31,347 nt of DNA from Chara braunii (lineage: Eukaryota; Streptophyta; Charophyceae; Charales; Characeae). Shown in pieces: positions 20,369-29,779 of the stretch. The position numbers were made by a program, and so were the translations under genes. Location: assembly GCA_003427395.1 (NCBI GenBank), contig BFEA01000240.1:1787750-1819096 (forward strand). The letters run 5' to 3'. Numbering within the stretch: the stretch's first letter is position 1; each line of letters starts with the position of its first letter. The notes under the pieces are model-generated. The model was given only the letters and a program-made list of their open reading frames with translations, made no database searches and was not told the origin of the DNA.

Positions 20369-20673
20369 TTATATCCAGATAGTACAATTAACCCGATGTG
20401 TGTAAAGTCTAACCGCAACGACGTGTACTGAACCAATCGCCACATCATCAAGGAGAATATGACACATCATGTTTGCGACACTTCGTATTGTATATCGTGA
20501 AAAAAACACGTCTTGAAAATCACTCCATTCCAATGTTACCGTAGGGTTTGCGACGCAGTTTTCGCCTGACCAATATGGTGTCAGTCGAAGCTTGATGACA
20601 TTGTTTCCTGGTACGAGGAGCGGCTTGAACATAGCAGAAATTTGTTGTACGGGTCTGATGCATTGTGATAGAC
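20369..20673 (-). pseudogene. PINIT-like exon of a SUMO ligase relic
   Basis: An open minus-strand frame of about 100 codons ends at TAA (20369-20371). It starts after a good 3' splice site on the minus strand (pyrimidine-rich tract ending CTACAG, boundary at 20673/20674). Its reading AMFKPLLVPGNNVIKLRL and later YTIRSVANMM resembles the PINIT-type domain that precedes the SP-RING in PIAS/ZMIZ proteins, where KPxLxPGxNxIxI and TVRSVLxxL patterns occur. The family assignment is tentative. It lies 92 bp upstream of the SP-RING-like segment in reading direction, which is the correct order. If not a SUMO ligase, it is an unrecognised exon. Confidence 0.42.
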
Positions 20674-20867
20674 CTGTAGAGGAAAACAAGAGAAAAGACA
20701 AAGGCGTCGGCATGGACAAACGTTAAAAAAACAAAACAAGTTGTCATGTAGTTATTAACAATGTTGTGTATCGTTGAGGGCATTGTAATGAAGATGATGG
20801 TTTGTACGAGAGAAAACCTCTATTCATATAGATGGAAGAGTTGTCCATGCATTGAAAAGAAAGAGTT

Positions 20868-21053
20868 CAGCACGGGGACATTATTTGGAGAAGGAGAGAG
20901 ATTTCTGTTGATCCTGTTTCCTTTCATAAAAGTACAAGAAAGAAGGGTTTAAAAAAACATCAGCACGGGGACATTATTTGGAGAAGGAGAGAGATTTCTG
21001 TTGATCCTGTTTCCTTTCATAAAAGTACAAGAAAGAAGGGTTTAAAAAAACAT
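20868..21053. repeat. Perfect 93-bp tandem duplication
   Basis: Two identical 93-bp units, starting CAGCACGGGGACATTATTTG at 20868 and 20961. Identity is complete, so the event is very recent or an assembly artefact. It is probably non-coding and lies between the Ulp1 and PINIT-like pieces. Confidence 0.96.
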
Positions 21054-21241
21054 CAACGAATGCAAATTGAAGGGTATCTATAAGAGTAGCATGGCCGGGG
21101 GAAAAGGGCATCGTTGGAGGTTAAGTAAGTTGACGGTACCTTATATGAAGACGTGCAGATGCGCAAGCCAAGTTGAACATAATATGTTTGTTGATCTGTG
21201 TAGGATACAAGTATGAAAAAACAAGTTCAAGCGAGGGAAGA

Positions 21242-22394
21242 CTAAAGATTTGGAGCTTCACAAAGCAGAGTGGAAAGAAAGGGATATAAAATAGGAGGGT
21301 GCGACATTATTGATTGTAAATCGCGGGTAATGAGTTCGTTGTGGATAACTCTTCTATAGTATAGTATGTCTGCTTGTGAAAAATCATAAATATGCAGAAA
21401 TGGGTCGTTTAATAATAAATGACGGATCATGATGAGCATAAAAACACCACAGTCTGCAGTGTTGCATTGGAAGGGACCGTTCAAAATTCAACAAGGAGCA
21501 TTTTCTAATCTGTTGAGATCATCGTGTCGCTGGGACAACCAATGTTTGATTATATTGAAAAAGTTGATATCATTGAAATGTAAACTATCATACTAAACAA
21601 TTTGAAAATTTTCAAAGTCTTGGAATCCTAATGTTCAATGATTGACGGTGGACATATGCATTGTCATTTTTTACTATTTCATGGTTGTATGTAAAGCAGT
21701 TAGCAATAATGGCAGTGCTATATTTAGACATCACCAAATCAGCGTATTCATTAATAGGTATATTCGATAGCCACATTGTTCCATGGAGTGTTATATATAG
21801 GCATTCTTCAGAATCTACCACAAAAGGGAAAATCTCATCCGAGTCATCATTGTCGGAAGACAATCCATTGAGAGCAGGCAAAAGCGCAGAAGACGTAGAG
21901 ATAAGGGGGGATGCAGGACGGGCGATGTAATCCAGTGTCATTTTGCCATGTTGAGTGTCGTGCGAAGGACTTGAAAGTTGTTGAAAAACCTTGGCAGCAA
22001 ATGTGTTCGAAAAAATATAGTCTGAATTGGTGTTGTCGGAAGACATTTCATTGACGGCAGGAAGAAGGGCGAATGACTTAGAAGCATGTGAAGGTGTAAG
22101 GTGGTCAACGAAATCTGGAGATGTTTTGGTAGCACAGGTGTTGGATGAATGATGAGGAAGTTGGAACGGTGTCGACGGCGAGTCGATTTTTGACGGTGCA
22201 GATGGATGTAGGGAATCCGAAGAAGAGCCAAGAAATGAGGATAAGAAAGATAATGATGGCAAAACTAGCGGATGAGGTGATGAAAATGGAAGAAACATAG
22301 ACTTTACGAAGTCAGAGCAGAGGAACAAATCAAAAAGAGCAAACAGTCTGTTGTCCTCAATAAATACATCGGCAGAAGGTTTGAAAGAACGCAA
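21242..22394 (-). pseudogene. Ulp1-type (C48) SUMO protease domain of the Helitron, broken
   Basis: The frame 22394-21612 has a Ser/Pro/Thr-rich linker (about residues 40-190). The protease N-lobe follows: LHGTMWLSNIPINEYADLVM, the Ulp1 substrate-groove WL...IN motif. Downstream, in two frames with stops, are VNH-stop-TLGF (catalytic His; the Trp after it is TGA), YDSLHFN (catalytic Asp) and CNTADCGVFML (catalytic Cys, in 21242-21484), ending PILYPFLSTLLCEAPNL. Order and spacing match C48 peptidases, which cleave SUMO precursors and conjugates. All three catalytic residues are still readable, but stops near 21,612, 21,590 and 21,495 break the protein. It sits just after the helicase on the same strand, overlapping its end in another frame. 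Confidence 0.78.
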
Positions 22395-23772
22395 TGATTA
22401 TAGAAGTAAGCGGCTTCAATGTAAGAAAGGCGTGTCGATTTATAACGTGCGAGACAACAATATATTCTTGTTGGGGGATGACGATGCGGTTTTTGGTTGA
22501 CTCGGGGTTACTCATCCAGTCGACGACAACCGAAGATGTTAAAGTTTCGCCTTGAATTTTATAAAGCGTAGATGTTATAGAAAAAATAAATGGAAATTGT
22601 TTAGGATAAAGTCTGCAAGATCGGTTAGGATATTCTGTCGTTGATGGGAGCTGGACAGTGACAGGTCGCTTAGCACGTTGTCTGAGAACGGGGTAAGTGT
22701 CAATGACAGATGCATCAGCATATGGAAATGGAAATGCGACAAAACTTTTGGTTTTGGGCAGAGTGACAAAGGCGACATCGGGCGGGTAATTTGGAAAAAA
22801 AATATTGAAGTCACCAATATCATCATGCACAAGGCGGAATTGTGTGGACAGTGGAAATAGGAGCGAATGTAGTATCACGAATGTTCCATTAGCAATACCA
22901 CGATGCGGATTAACATTGTGGGTGAACATAATTGGCATTGTCGGGAACATGTCGAGAATTGGGGCATATCGACCGAGCAGATTGTCAGGCAGTTCCATGA
23001 TGCACTGGATATTTTGTTTGTTTTTGTTTTGTAAAGATTTTCCAAAATCAGCAAGTATTCGTATAGGATAGTGTGATTGAGGAAGTGTTTCAGAGAAATG
23101 CTTTGTATACATATGTATAAGGCGTGCCCTCGTTTGATTATTACGAGTTAAGTAAATTGTCGTCCAGGGTGGATTTACACTCAGTGATGATGAGGCCGAA
23201 AGAGGTTGTTGGAGGTTTAGTGAGACGACAGCTGAAGGATTAATTAAAAGAACTCTTCGATTAATTATATCAATGAATTTTTTTGTCCAAATGTCTTTTC
23301 GCGCGGCAGAGCATTCTAAACCCCATTCAAGATCTGAAGCGACTCGCACATAGTCGTCCAAAACAACAATAATAGAAAACAAATGCCACAATCGAAAACC
23401 TTCATTGTCCCATGTAGTGTTGCCAAGTTTAGACACGGGGGCAAGATAAATAGGCACACCGGAAACAAGAAGCATTTGGAAATAATCTCTTGTCAACATG
23501 ATATGGATTTCCCCAAACGAAAGATTCACTTTTTGTGCAGCACGAAGTGCAATGTCTAATCGGACGATATGAAGTTTACTCATCATGCGCACTTCATCTA
23601 TAACGAGCAGATCGACTTCCGTATGAAAACCTAGAAGGCCTTTCAAAGCAGCCGCACGTTCATCAAACGAATCCAGGTTTTGGAGATAATGTAATCCAAC
23701 CCAGCTGTGAAATGTCATTCTTGCTGACGTATAAGGTGTTGAGAACTGAAAAAAGATTTGCAGCGTCGACAT
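22357..23772 (-). pseudogene. PIF1-family helicase domain of the Helitron, N-terminally deleted
   Basis: An open frame of 471 codons holds SF1B helicase motifs: TSARMTFHSWVGL (motif Ia region, residues 15-27), LLVIDEVRMMS (Walker B, 55-65), TRDYFQML (a degenerate GDxxQL, 94-101), FTHNVNPHRGIANGT (283-297) and YKIQGETL (404-411, corresponding to the HKxQG motif). In Helitrons this domain unwinds DNA during rolling-circle transposition. The Walker A loop (GxxGxGKT) should precede residue 15 but is absent in every frame upstream, because Rep sequence begins immediately there. The Met at position 1 is therefore only the first ATG after a deletion junction. The end runs 12 codons beyond the start of the next frame. 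Confidence 0.9.
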
Positions 23773-24675
23773 TGTACCGAATGCGGTTCTTGTAGTTTGG
23801 ATGAATCATGATGCTTAAGAAACGGCGAAAGTCGTGCTGTAGCAGGCAGCGGCAAAGGGTCATATGTAGGCGGTGGAGCCTGACATGACGAGCAAGAAAG
23901 GGAGGCGATTTGGAAAGGCAAAGACGTTATAACAATGCTGTCCGCAAAGGCCGTCACAATGTCCGCAAAGGCCGTCACAATGTCCGCAAAATCGGGTTTG
24001 CATTTTTGTAGACGATCAAAGTCGTAAGTAGTCGGCGACACATTTTGAATCCAGATGAGACAGTGAAGATGCAAAGTGCCTCGACCTTCAGTCTCGACCA
24101 CACAAAAATAAGCATTGACGCGACCAAAAAGTCCGCCTTGTGCTTTGGGCTGTCGGCTATTGATGTCAAAACCAATAACATATGTAATGAAGATAGTGAT
24201 TAGCCGATCAAAAAGTCATGCAGCTGCGACATTTTCAGCCATTGATGATTGTTTCAGGCGAGGCAAAGGACTATGTGGAATATGGTCAAAAACATCTAAG
24301 AACTCAGCAATAGATAGTAGGCCAACGTACGAAAGCAAATGATGTGTCCGTATTAGGAGTGATTGTCAGAAATAAGCTCGGAAGGCCGAATCGATCGCAA
24401 GTTGCAAACGCTTCCTGACGCCTTGCACGACGTTCATCATTGCCGCCCCAAACATAAGCAGCATTGCATTCAACCCCGCGCAACAGTTCACCAACTGCAG
24501 GTGGAACAGCCAATGGTGGATGACCACATCGACGCCTGCGATCATTTTTTAGCCCTTTCTTCAGTTGTTCTGTAGTAACAACAAAAATTGCGGACTGAAA
24601 GCGGGGATGAGATTTTCCTGTGATGCTTGCCATTGTGTAACCGCGGTCAAGAGATAATCGATCAAACGAGATCAT
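23730..24675 (-). pseudogene. Helitron Rep domain (Helitron_like_N end and HUH motif), broken
   Basis: The frame 24675-24304 reads MISFDRLSLDRGYTMASITG and GVECNAAYVWGGNDERR, Helitron_like_N features. Another frame then gives FGRVNAYFCVVETEGRGTLH, leading into the HUH signature LHLHCLIW (the two His codons at about 24,071 and 24,065), the metal-binding site of rolling-circle Rep proteins. A Cys-bearing part follows (SCSSCQAPPP, VQCRRC). The reading then runs straight into helicase sequence at about 23,750-23,780. The catalytic Tyr pair that should follow the HUH motif is not present. A TGA near 24,220 and frame changes interrupt. A 21-bp in-frame tandem repeat lies within. Confidence 0.85.
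23941..23990. repeat. 21-bp in-frame tandem repeat inside Rep
   Basis: TCCGCAAAGGCCGTCACAATG occurs twice, with a partial third copy. It encodes FADIVTA repeats on the minus strand. The duplication keeps the frame. Confidence 0.95.
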
Positions 24676-24690
24676 GACATAATAAGGATC

Positions 24691-25499
24691 TTATGCGAAC
24701 CGACGATGGCTCAGGAGGTAATAGTGTTTGACACACAATTGTCTAGAAACACGTATTCTACGTATGGGTTCACCTGGATTACCTCTTCCATACGGAAAGA
24801 GATGAGGAAATATTTTAGCCTCGATGGTTATATCGAAGACATTAGAGAATCTTGAAGATGATCGGACGGCAAAAAGTAAAGCGTTTGTATCTGCAGTGTT
24901 ATGGTTATGTAGAATATATTCTTCAATGGCAGCATCAACGACAGTCGAAGCATGACTGAAAATGACATTTTTCTCAATATAGGTCGCCTCATCAGAGCAG
25001 TAAGCAGGTGGATTGAGGCCTTCTTGTTCTTTGTCTATTGCATTTGCAGTATTAACGTATTTTGTATGATCAACTACAATCTGGGGTGTATATTGATCGA
25101 CGTTGTTGACAAATTCATTTATTGTATCTTTATTGATGTCAATGTCACTGTAGTAAGGATCACAAGATTGATAGAACGAGAATAGATCCAATACAATGCT
25201 ATGTCGGACAATGTGCGTATTATGGATATGGTTCAATTGTGTGTCAGTAAATGGTCCTGTCAGAATTACGCGGTAGAAAGCGTTTTTACTCGGGGAAGGA
25301 GTGTCACAGGAGGGCCAGAAATTACATGAAAAAGCAAAAGATGAGATCGAATTACTCGGTGAAAACCTCCACGCATTATTCGTGTTTGGGCCATGATGGT
25401 TATAATGTTTGTCATGATAAGCTCTGGCCATGTTGGCGCGAGTAGTTGGGGTGGCAAAGTGCCGATGAAGAACTGGTTTGTAATTGAAAATTTAGGCAA
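24691..25499 (-). pseudogene. Helitron Rep N-terminal region, two frames
   Basis: The frame 25499-25266 (MPKFSITNQFFIGTLPPQLL onward, ending TLLPRVKTLSTA) continues after a shift in the frame ending at 24691: RVILTGPFTDTQLNHIHNTH, then EAKIFPHLFPYGRGNPGEPI and SRQLCVKHYYLLSHRRFA. FPHLFPYGRG is the classic start of the Helitron_like_N domain. The TAA at 24691-24693 is in the same frame as the next piece, so it is a single point mutation. Confidence 0.82.
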
Positions 25500-25574
25500 A
25501 CGTGGGGAATATTTTATATCAAAAAACGGTTTTGCACAATCAATGCAAATATTGAATTGTATGGAGTTTGGGTT

Positions 25575-25875
25575 TTAAACATCAATTCCAGCGCGTGAAA
25601 GCATCAAGCCGGCAAAATAAGGATGGATATCAGAACAATCATAATAAGCGAGAAGAGGTTGGGGCATCTTCATCAGGACATCGGAGACATTTATGCATAC
25701 GCATAAAAACATTGACATCCGAGACAGAATATGTAATAACACCACTACATATATGTAGCGTATCACATACGCTACAAACCGCTTCTGCAAGTTCGTTTGG
25801 GCCAAGCGATTTCGTCAAATAATGTAGAATAGCTTGCTTGGCATCAACAGAGACCAGCGAGAAGCCCGACAACAA
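25575..25875 (-). pseudogene. Helitron N-terminal four-Cys zinc motif
   Basis: The frame 25875-25639 contains CSVC (Cys 34 and 37) and CLRC (Cys 63 and 66), a CxxC...CxxC zinc-ribbon-like pattern preceding Rep. After a shift near 25,650 the frame ending at 25575 continues with AYYDCSDIHPYFAGLMLSRA. Zinc fingers before the Rep domain are usual for Helitron proteins and probably bind element DNA. About 75 bp separate this from the next piece. Confidence 0.68.
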
Positions 25876-25949
25876 TGAAGCATTATAATTCTTTCCTGCA
25901 CGAGCTATACTCTTTAGGCGGATATGATGTATTGGGACAACATCCTTAT

Positions 25950-26230
25950 CAAACTATCATTTTTGACCTGCGAGTTGTTTTAGTCGCGGGGGGCGCTTTT
26001 GGGGAGGCAAATTGTCTTTTATACTTTGCAATTGTTTCCTTCTGTTTTTTTGCCTCTCAAGCACGACGATGCCACAACCCATTGGCATCCAGCCGTTTTT
26101 GTCGTTGTGCAACCGTTTCTTTTTGGCGTCTGAGTTTGTAAGCGCCGTGAACTTTTTTTCGCTGCGCATCTCGATCATATGGAGTTGCAGGTCGATCGTC
26201 GGTATGCTGCTTTTTTTACGAGGGAGGCAT
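25950..26230 (-). pseudogene. Helitron protein basic N-terminus
   Basis: ATG at 26230 starts MPPS, followed at once by TAA within an A-run, then KKQHTDDRPATPYDRDAQRK and RRQKETVAQRQKRLDANGL in the same frame. The segment is Arg/Lys/Gln-rich with heptad-like spacing. Highly basic leaders with such repeats are common before the zinc finger of Helitron proteins. The start is inferred, as no other in-frame Met precedes it closely. A TGA near 26,060 interrupts. Confidence 0.5.
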
Positions 26231-26783
26231 CTATGTGATCAGGATATACATGAACATGAATGCACAATAAAGGGCATGGAATAAAGATGAGGAAAGCAAA
26301 CCAAAATGTGAATACGGACCAAGCAACAATGAAGAATCACAAAAAACAGACAGGAGACAAAAACAATTTGTGTCAATATGCAGATTAAGCGCATCAATGA
26401 AATCAAGGCATGACATTCCAAAGGAGGCTGTGGTTGGAGGAAGCAGGAGAGGAAATATATCATATTGGAATTCTTCTTTGTGGAATTAGGTTTATGGGTA
26501 TTAAGGAGTGAAGAAGGAGAAGCCAAAGCAGTGTAATATACCCGACAAAAAACAGAGGTCGTAGGTTCACTAGCTATAGAAAGATCAATTATTATAATGA
26601 TATTTTTTCCCAGTGGTCATAACAATGATGGATAATATCGAACAAATCGATAATTTCAGTAGCCAAGGAAGTTCAGAAGCGGAGGGCCAAGGATAAAATC
26701 CAAAACATGAAATCGAAATGAGATGAGCCACAACCCCCCTTGCTCCCTCATTATTCATTTGACAATGAGAGATTTTAGAGAAA
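26231..26783. other. No gene seen; probable Helitron 5' flank and LINE junction
   Basis: A/T-rich, short frames only. The Helitron 5' end (TC on the minus strand) and the LINE truncation point must lie here, but neither is marked by a readable duplication. Confidence 0.5.
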
Positions 26784-27320
26784 ATGTTCAGATCCCATAA
26801 GGAATACAGGGGCCTAAGAGTCTCGCCCCGCTATGAACTAAAAGTTCCTGCGTTGGCTGACGACTTCGCAGTTATCACAGAGAACTCTGGAGCCTCGCGG
26901 ACGGCATTAAAGCACTGTCTTACTGTATATGAGATGGCATCTGAAATGAAAATCAGTTGGAATAAATCCACCGCTCTCACAACCAATAATATTAACCTCG
27001 CTATAGACTTAGGCATCAAATCTACGGCCAGCACGGACTCTGAGCGATACTTGGGGGTGCTGGTTTCATTTGGAGACTGTCGAAATGCACAAGCCAATAT
27101 TATTGAGAATCGTATCAGGGACGAATGCACTAGAAGATCTAAGCATTCCTATCCCTCACTGTTTGGGCGTGCACTTATTGCCAATTCTGCAATTCTTTCA
27201 AAGAGCTTGTATATCCTATCTATCAGAGCCCTTAACCAAGACTCAGCTATGATGATCAGACAACTGCTAACCCGCTACCTCTTGAAAAGGGACTCTACAT
27301 ATCCCCACCTGTATCAGTAG
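26784..27320 (+). pseudogene. LINE RT motif C and thumb (5'-truncated)
   Basis: The open frame reads EYRGLRVSPRYELKVPALAD followed by D: the motif C pair ADD is intact, with Leu replacing the usual Phe. It is followed by GASRTALKHCLTVYEMASEM and KISWNKSTAL (the NxxKS motif), then YLGVLVSFGD (the LGV motif). The fingers and motifs A and B are missing. The frame ends in TAG at 27318-27320. Confidence 0.88.
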
Positions 27321-28054
27321 AGTTGCCTGGTGGAAAATTATTGAAAAGAAACCCAGGCAGGGCTACGAATTCTTGACCCCGAACTCCAGAATGACGCTCT
27401 ATTAGCAAAATGGCCCGTGTGACTCCTCACTTCCGACTCCCAACAACCATGGATGCTGTTAGCACAGTCCATCCTGTGCAAAGACTGGGGGCTATCTGAC
27501 CCCGCAGCTGTTTGGCAAGCAATGCTCCTACACCCTCTTGCACATCCTCCGTTAAATCTCCCACTTGGTCGCCCATCCTCAAAGCGTGGAGTAAAATCTT
27601 ACCGTACATAATATCCTACCCATCCGACAAACGGAAAATTCTAAATACATGCCTATATGATAACCCCGCTATAATAGATGGGTCAGGCCGCTCCTTCTCC
27701 GTTGCTAACAGACCTGGCAATTTTGCCCGGAAATGGATGCAAAGAGGAGTGTGGCAGATTCGACACCTGGTGGATGAAGACAGTGGCCAATGGAAATCCA
27801 GTGAAGAATTCAAGGGAAAGCTTGCTGGCCTGCGGAACATAGAGGATCACGGAGAAAGTCTGATACGGGTCATACCCCAGGAATGGATGAACATGCTGAG
27901 GACGCAGAGAATTGATTGGCCAGTGGGAACATGGTGGTGCGACCCAGGCAACAAAGACCGTTTTTTCATAATTGAGCTACAGGATGACCAGCGAACCAAC
28001 TTGAAGGCAGCATCAGTGTGGATCCCGGGAAAGAGGTATCTGATCAGACAATAA
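27321..28054 (+). pseudogene. LINE ORF2 connection region (frameshifted)
   Basis: After the stop, GLRILDPELQNDALLAKWPV can be read, in the usual position of the GGLGI block. The frame 27512-28054 then gives PSDKRKILNTCLYDNPAIID, PGNFARKWMQRGVWQIRHLV and WKSSEEFKGKLAGLRNIEDH, typical of the post-RT part of plant LINEs. It ends in TAA; a further frameshift follows. Confidence 0.75.
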
Positions 28055-28167
28055 CACAAAATATCCCTTCCTGCAGAGGGTGTGTGGGATGAGGTAAAAA
28101 CATCAGAACACGACCACAAGGGGAATAAGCGCTTCTCACTTATATTGGGAGGTACTCCCTACAAGCA

Positions 28168-28869
28168 TTGGAAAATAGAGGCACAAAGAGTAGGGTGGAT
28201 ACTCTCAGCGGAATCAGCAGCCTCCACCAGAGTGTTGATCTCCGATACTCTGCCAAATTTGGTTATGCATTACGCTCCAGGGCGTCCACATTGCAGGTGA
28301 GTACTTGGAACAGCTGGAGGAGGAAACACATGGTTTCGGAGTGGCCCTCCTTCAGCAATGCTTGGGTAAGTCTGTTCCTCTCACTAATCTTAAGTATCAC
28401 AGAAGTTAAGATCGCAGGACTGCAATGGCTACACCTACATTCAAGTGTGCCGACAACGGAATGGTGTGTGAAGAAAGGGATGGTTATCTCCCCAGTGTGC
28501 GACGTTTGTCCTCATAAAGCATTAGAGGATTCAAGTCACGTATGGTGGGAATGTGTGATCGCCCGAGGCTTCTGGGATTGGCTAGACTCCTTATGGTGCT
28601 TTGCCTATGGCCCAAAAAAGGTATGGACAAGGGAATTCATCATGCTAGGGAGCTGTGAGGTTGAAGGTCAAGCAAAAATAGCGAATAAATTCAGGGTTTT
28701 GGGCTTCTGGCTTCTGTGGCTGGCACGGAGGGACAAACGCTTCAAAGGCAACTTCTGGTCTCTCTCTCCTATTCGCAACAAGTTTAAACTCTCAGTAATC
28801 TTATCTGCGCTGAATGGAGAAAACTGTGTCAAACCAACACTTTTTACACAGAAGCTAAGAGTAAATTGA
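28168..28869 (+). pseudogene. LINE ORF2 C-terminus with zf-RVT knuckle
   Basis: An open frame of 233 codons carries LQWLHLHSSVPTTEWCVKKG and CDVCPHKALEDSSHVWWEC, a CxxC...HxxxxC RVT zinc knuckle. A Trp-rich tail follows (FWDWLDSLWCF, VLGFWLLWLARRDKRFKGNF), ending KLRVN-stop. The tail matches the normal end of plant LINE ORF2. Its upstream part joins the preceding piece by a frame change at about 28,060-28,170. Confidence 0.85.
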
Positions 28870-28870
28870 T

Positions 28871-29197
28871 CGGCAGATGGAATGTCCTCTTTAAATGGGT
28901 TCTCTTTTCTCAACAGGGTCGTCTGGTATTATAAAAACACCTTTGGGACAAAAATTCATATGAACTAGCTTCAGTCAGGCTAGAGGATCTAGATTAAAGT
29001 ACAATAGTAGAGGTATCTCAACTAAGGATAGACCCTAGAATGAAGTGGAGTTAATCATCTAATTATTGCTCCTCTTGTTAGGGGGCCTTTCAAGGTCGTG
29101 AGGTACCTTTATTTTTGCCATAGAAATCTCAGTCCACAGCTAAGTTGGGTGAGGCCCCCATTCTGGTCCATGCTTTGAATCTCTGTTGTATTGATTA
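28871..29197 (+). other. Probable LINE 3' untranslated region; no gene
   Basis: Contains a near-palindromic pair GGGGGCCTTTC (about 29,081) and GAGGCCCCC (about 29,151). No poly(A) tail or gene seen. Confidence 0.45.
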
Positions 29198-29462
29198 GGG
29201 ACGCTGGACCCGGTTTCCAGCAGGTGCAACTCCCCACCAATAGAAAGGAGCAAATGTTAAGCAAAAAAATAATAATAATAATAATAATAATAAAAATCAA
29301 ATACTTGAAAAAATAAATCAAATTCAAATTAAATAAAAAATAAGAAGCAAAAAAAACAAATCGAGCTTCCAAAAAACAGCTTTGCATTTCCTCAAACGCA
29401 CATCTCACAACCACTTCAAGATTAAACACCCCTAAATTTTTTATTTTTTATTTTCTGAGTCA

Positions 29463-29561
<99 letters not shown>

Positions 29562-29617
29562 CAAGCTTCATCTATTGGTGGGGAGCAGCACCTGCTGGAA
29601 ACCGGGTCCAGCGTCCC
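29198..29617 (+). mobile_element. 420-bp MITE with long GGGACGCTGGACCC inverted ends
   Basis: The left end GGGACGCTGGACCCGGTTTC, CAGCAGGTGC, CTCCCCACCAATAGA is mirrored at the right (29569-29617), giving terminal inverted repeats of about 48 bp with few mismatches. The interior is A/T-rich filler: an AAT run at about 29,267-29,292 and a long T tract. There is no coding capacity. It belongs to the same end family as the 875-bp element. No convincing target-site duplication is visible, so the superfamily is unresolved. Confidence 0.8.
29467..29557. repeat. Long poly-T tract with a central A-run
   Basis: About 90 bases of T interrupted by one A/T-symmetric AAAAAAATTTT block. Length is likely unreliable in any assembly. 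Confidence 0.95.
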
Positions 29618-29653
29618 ACAGATACAACCATATCCTCACAAATTGGCATAAAC

Positions 29654-29675
29654 TGGGAACCGGACCCAGCGTCCC
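29654..29675 (-). repeat. Extra outer copy of the end-repeat
   Basis: The reverse complement reads GGGACGCTGGGTCCGGTTCC, a partial copy 37 bp outside the 420-bp MITE. It could be a nested or older terminus. Confidence 0.7.
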
Positions 29676-29779
29676 ATAACAAGCACGTTCAGAAGACTCG
29701 TCAGAAAATTTCATGAAAATGGGACTAGGAACCTACTAGAAAAAACTAGTTGGCCTGAGAATGGAGTTTTGAAAATTGA

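Larger units (their letters stand above)
20070..26230 (-). mobile_element. Helitron relic, minus strand
   Basis: Reading leftward from 26230 there is a basic N-terminus, a zinc motif, a Helitron_like_N/HUH Rep part, PIF1 helicase motifs, a Ser/Pro-rich linker, a Ulp1-type protease and then PINIT/SP-RING-like exons. Rep plus PIF1 helicase defines Helitrons, which move by rolling-circle replication. Neither terminus (5' TC, 3' hairpin plus CTRR) was located, so limits are set by coding evidence. The left limit depends on the SUMO-ligase-like pieces truly belonging to the element. Multiple stops, frameshifts and one large internal deletion make it non-autonomous. Confidence 0.8.
26784..28870 (+). 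mobile_element. 5'-truncated LINE fragment of a second type
   Basis: It begins inside the reverse transcriptase just before motif C and runs through connection and zinc knuckle to the ORF2 end. 5' truncation is the typical outcome of incomplete target-primed reverse transcription. No poly(A) tail is visible at 28,870-29,190. Its zinc knuckle and connection differ from those of the LINE at 12-18 kb. Confidence 0.85.
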
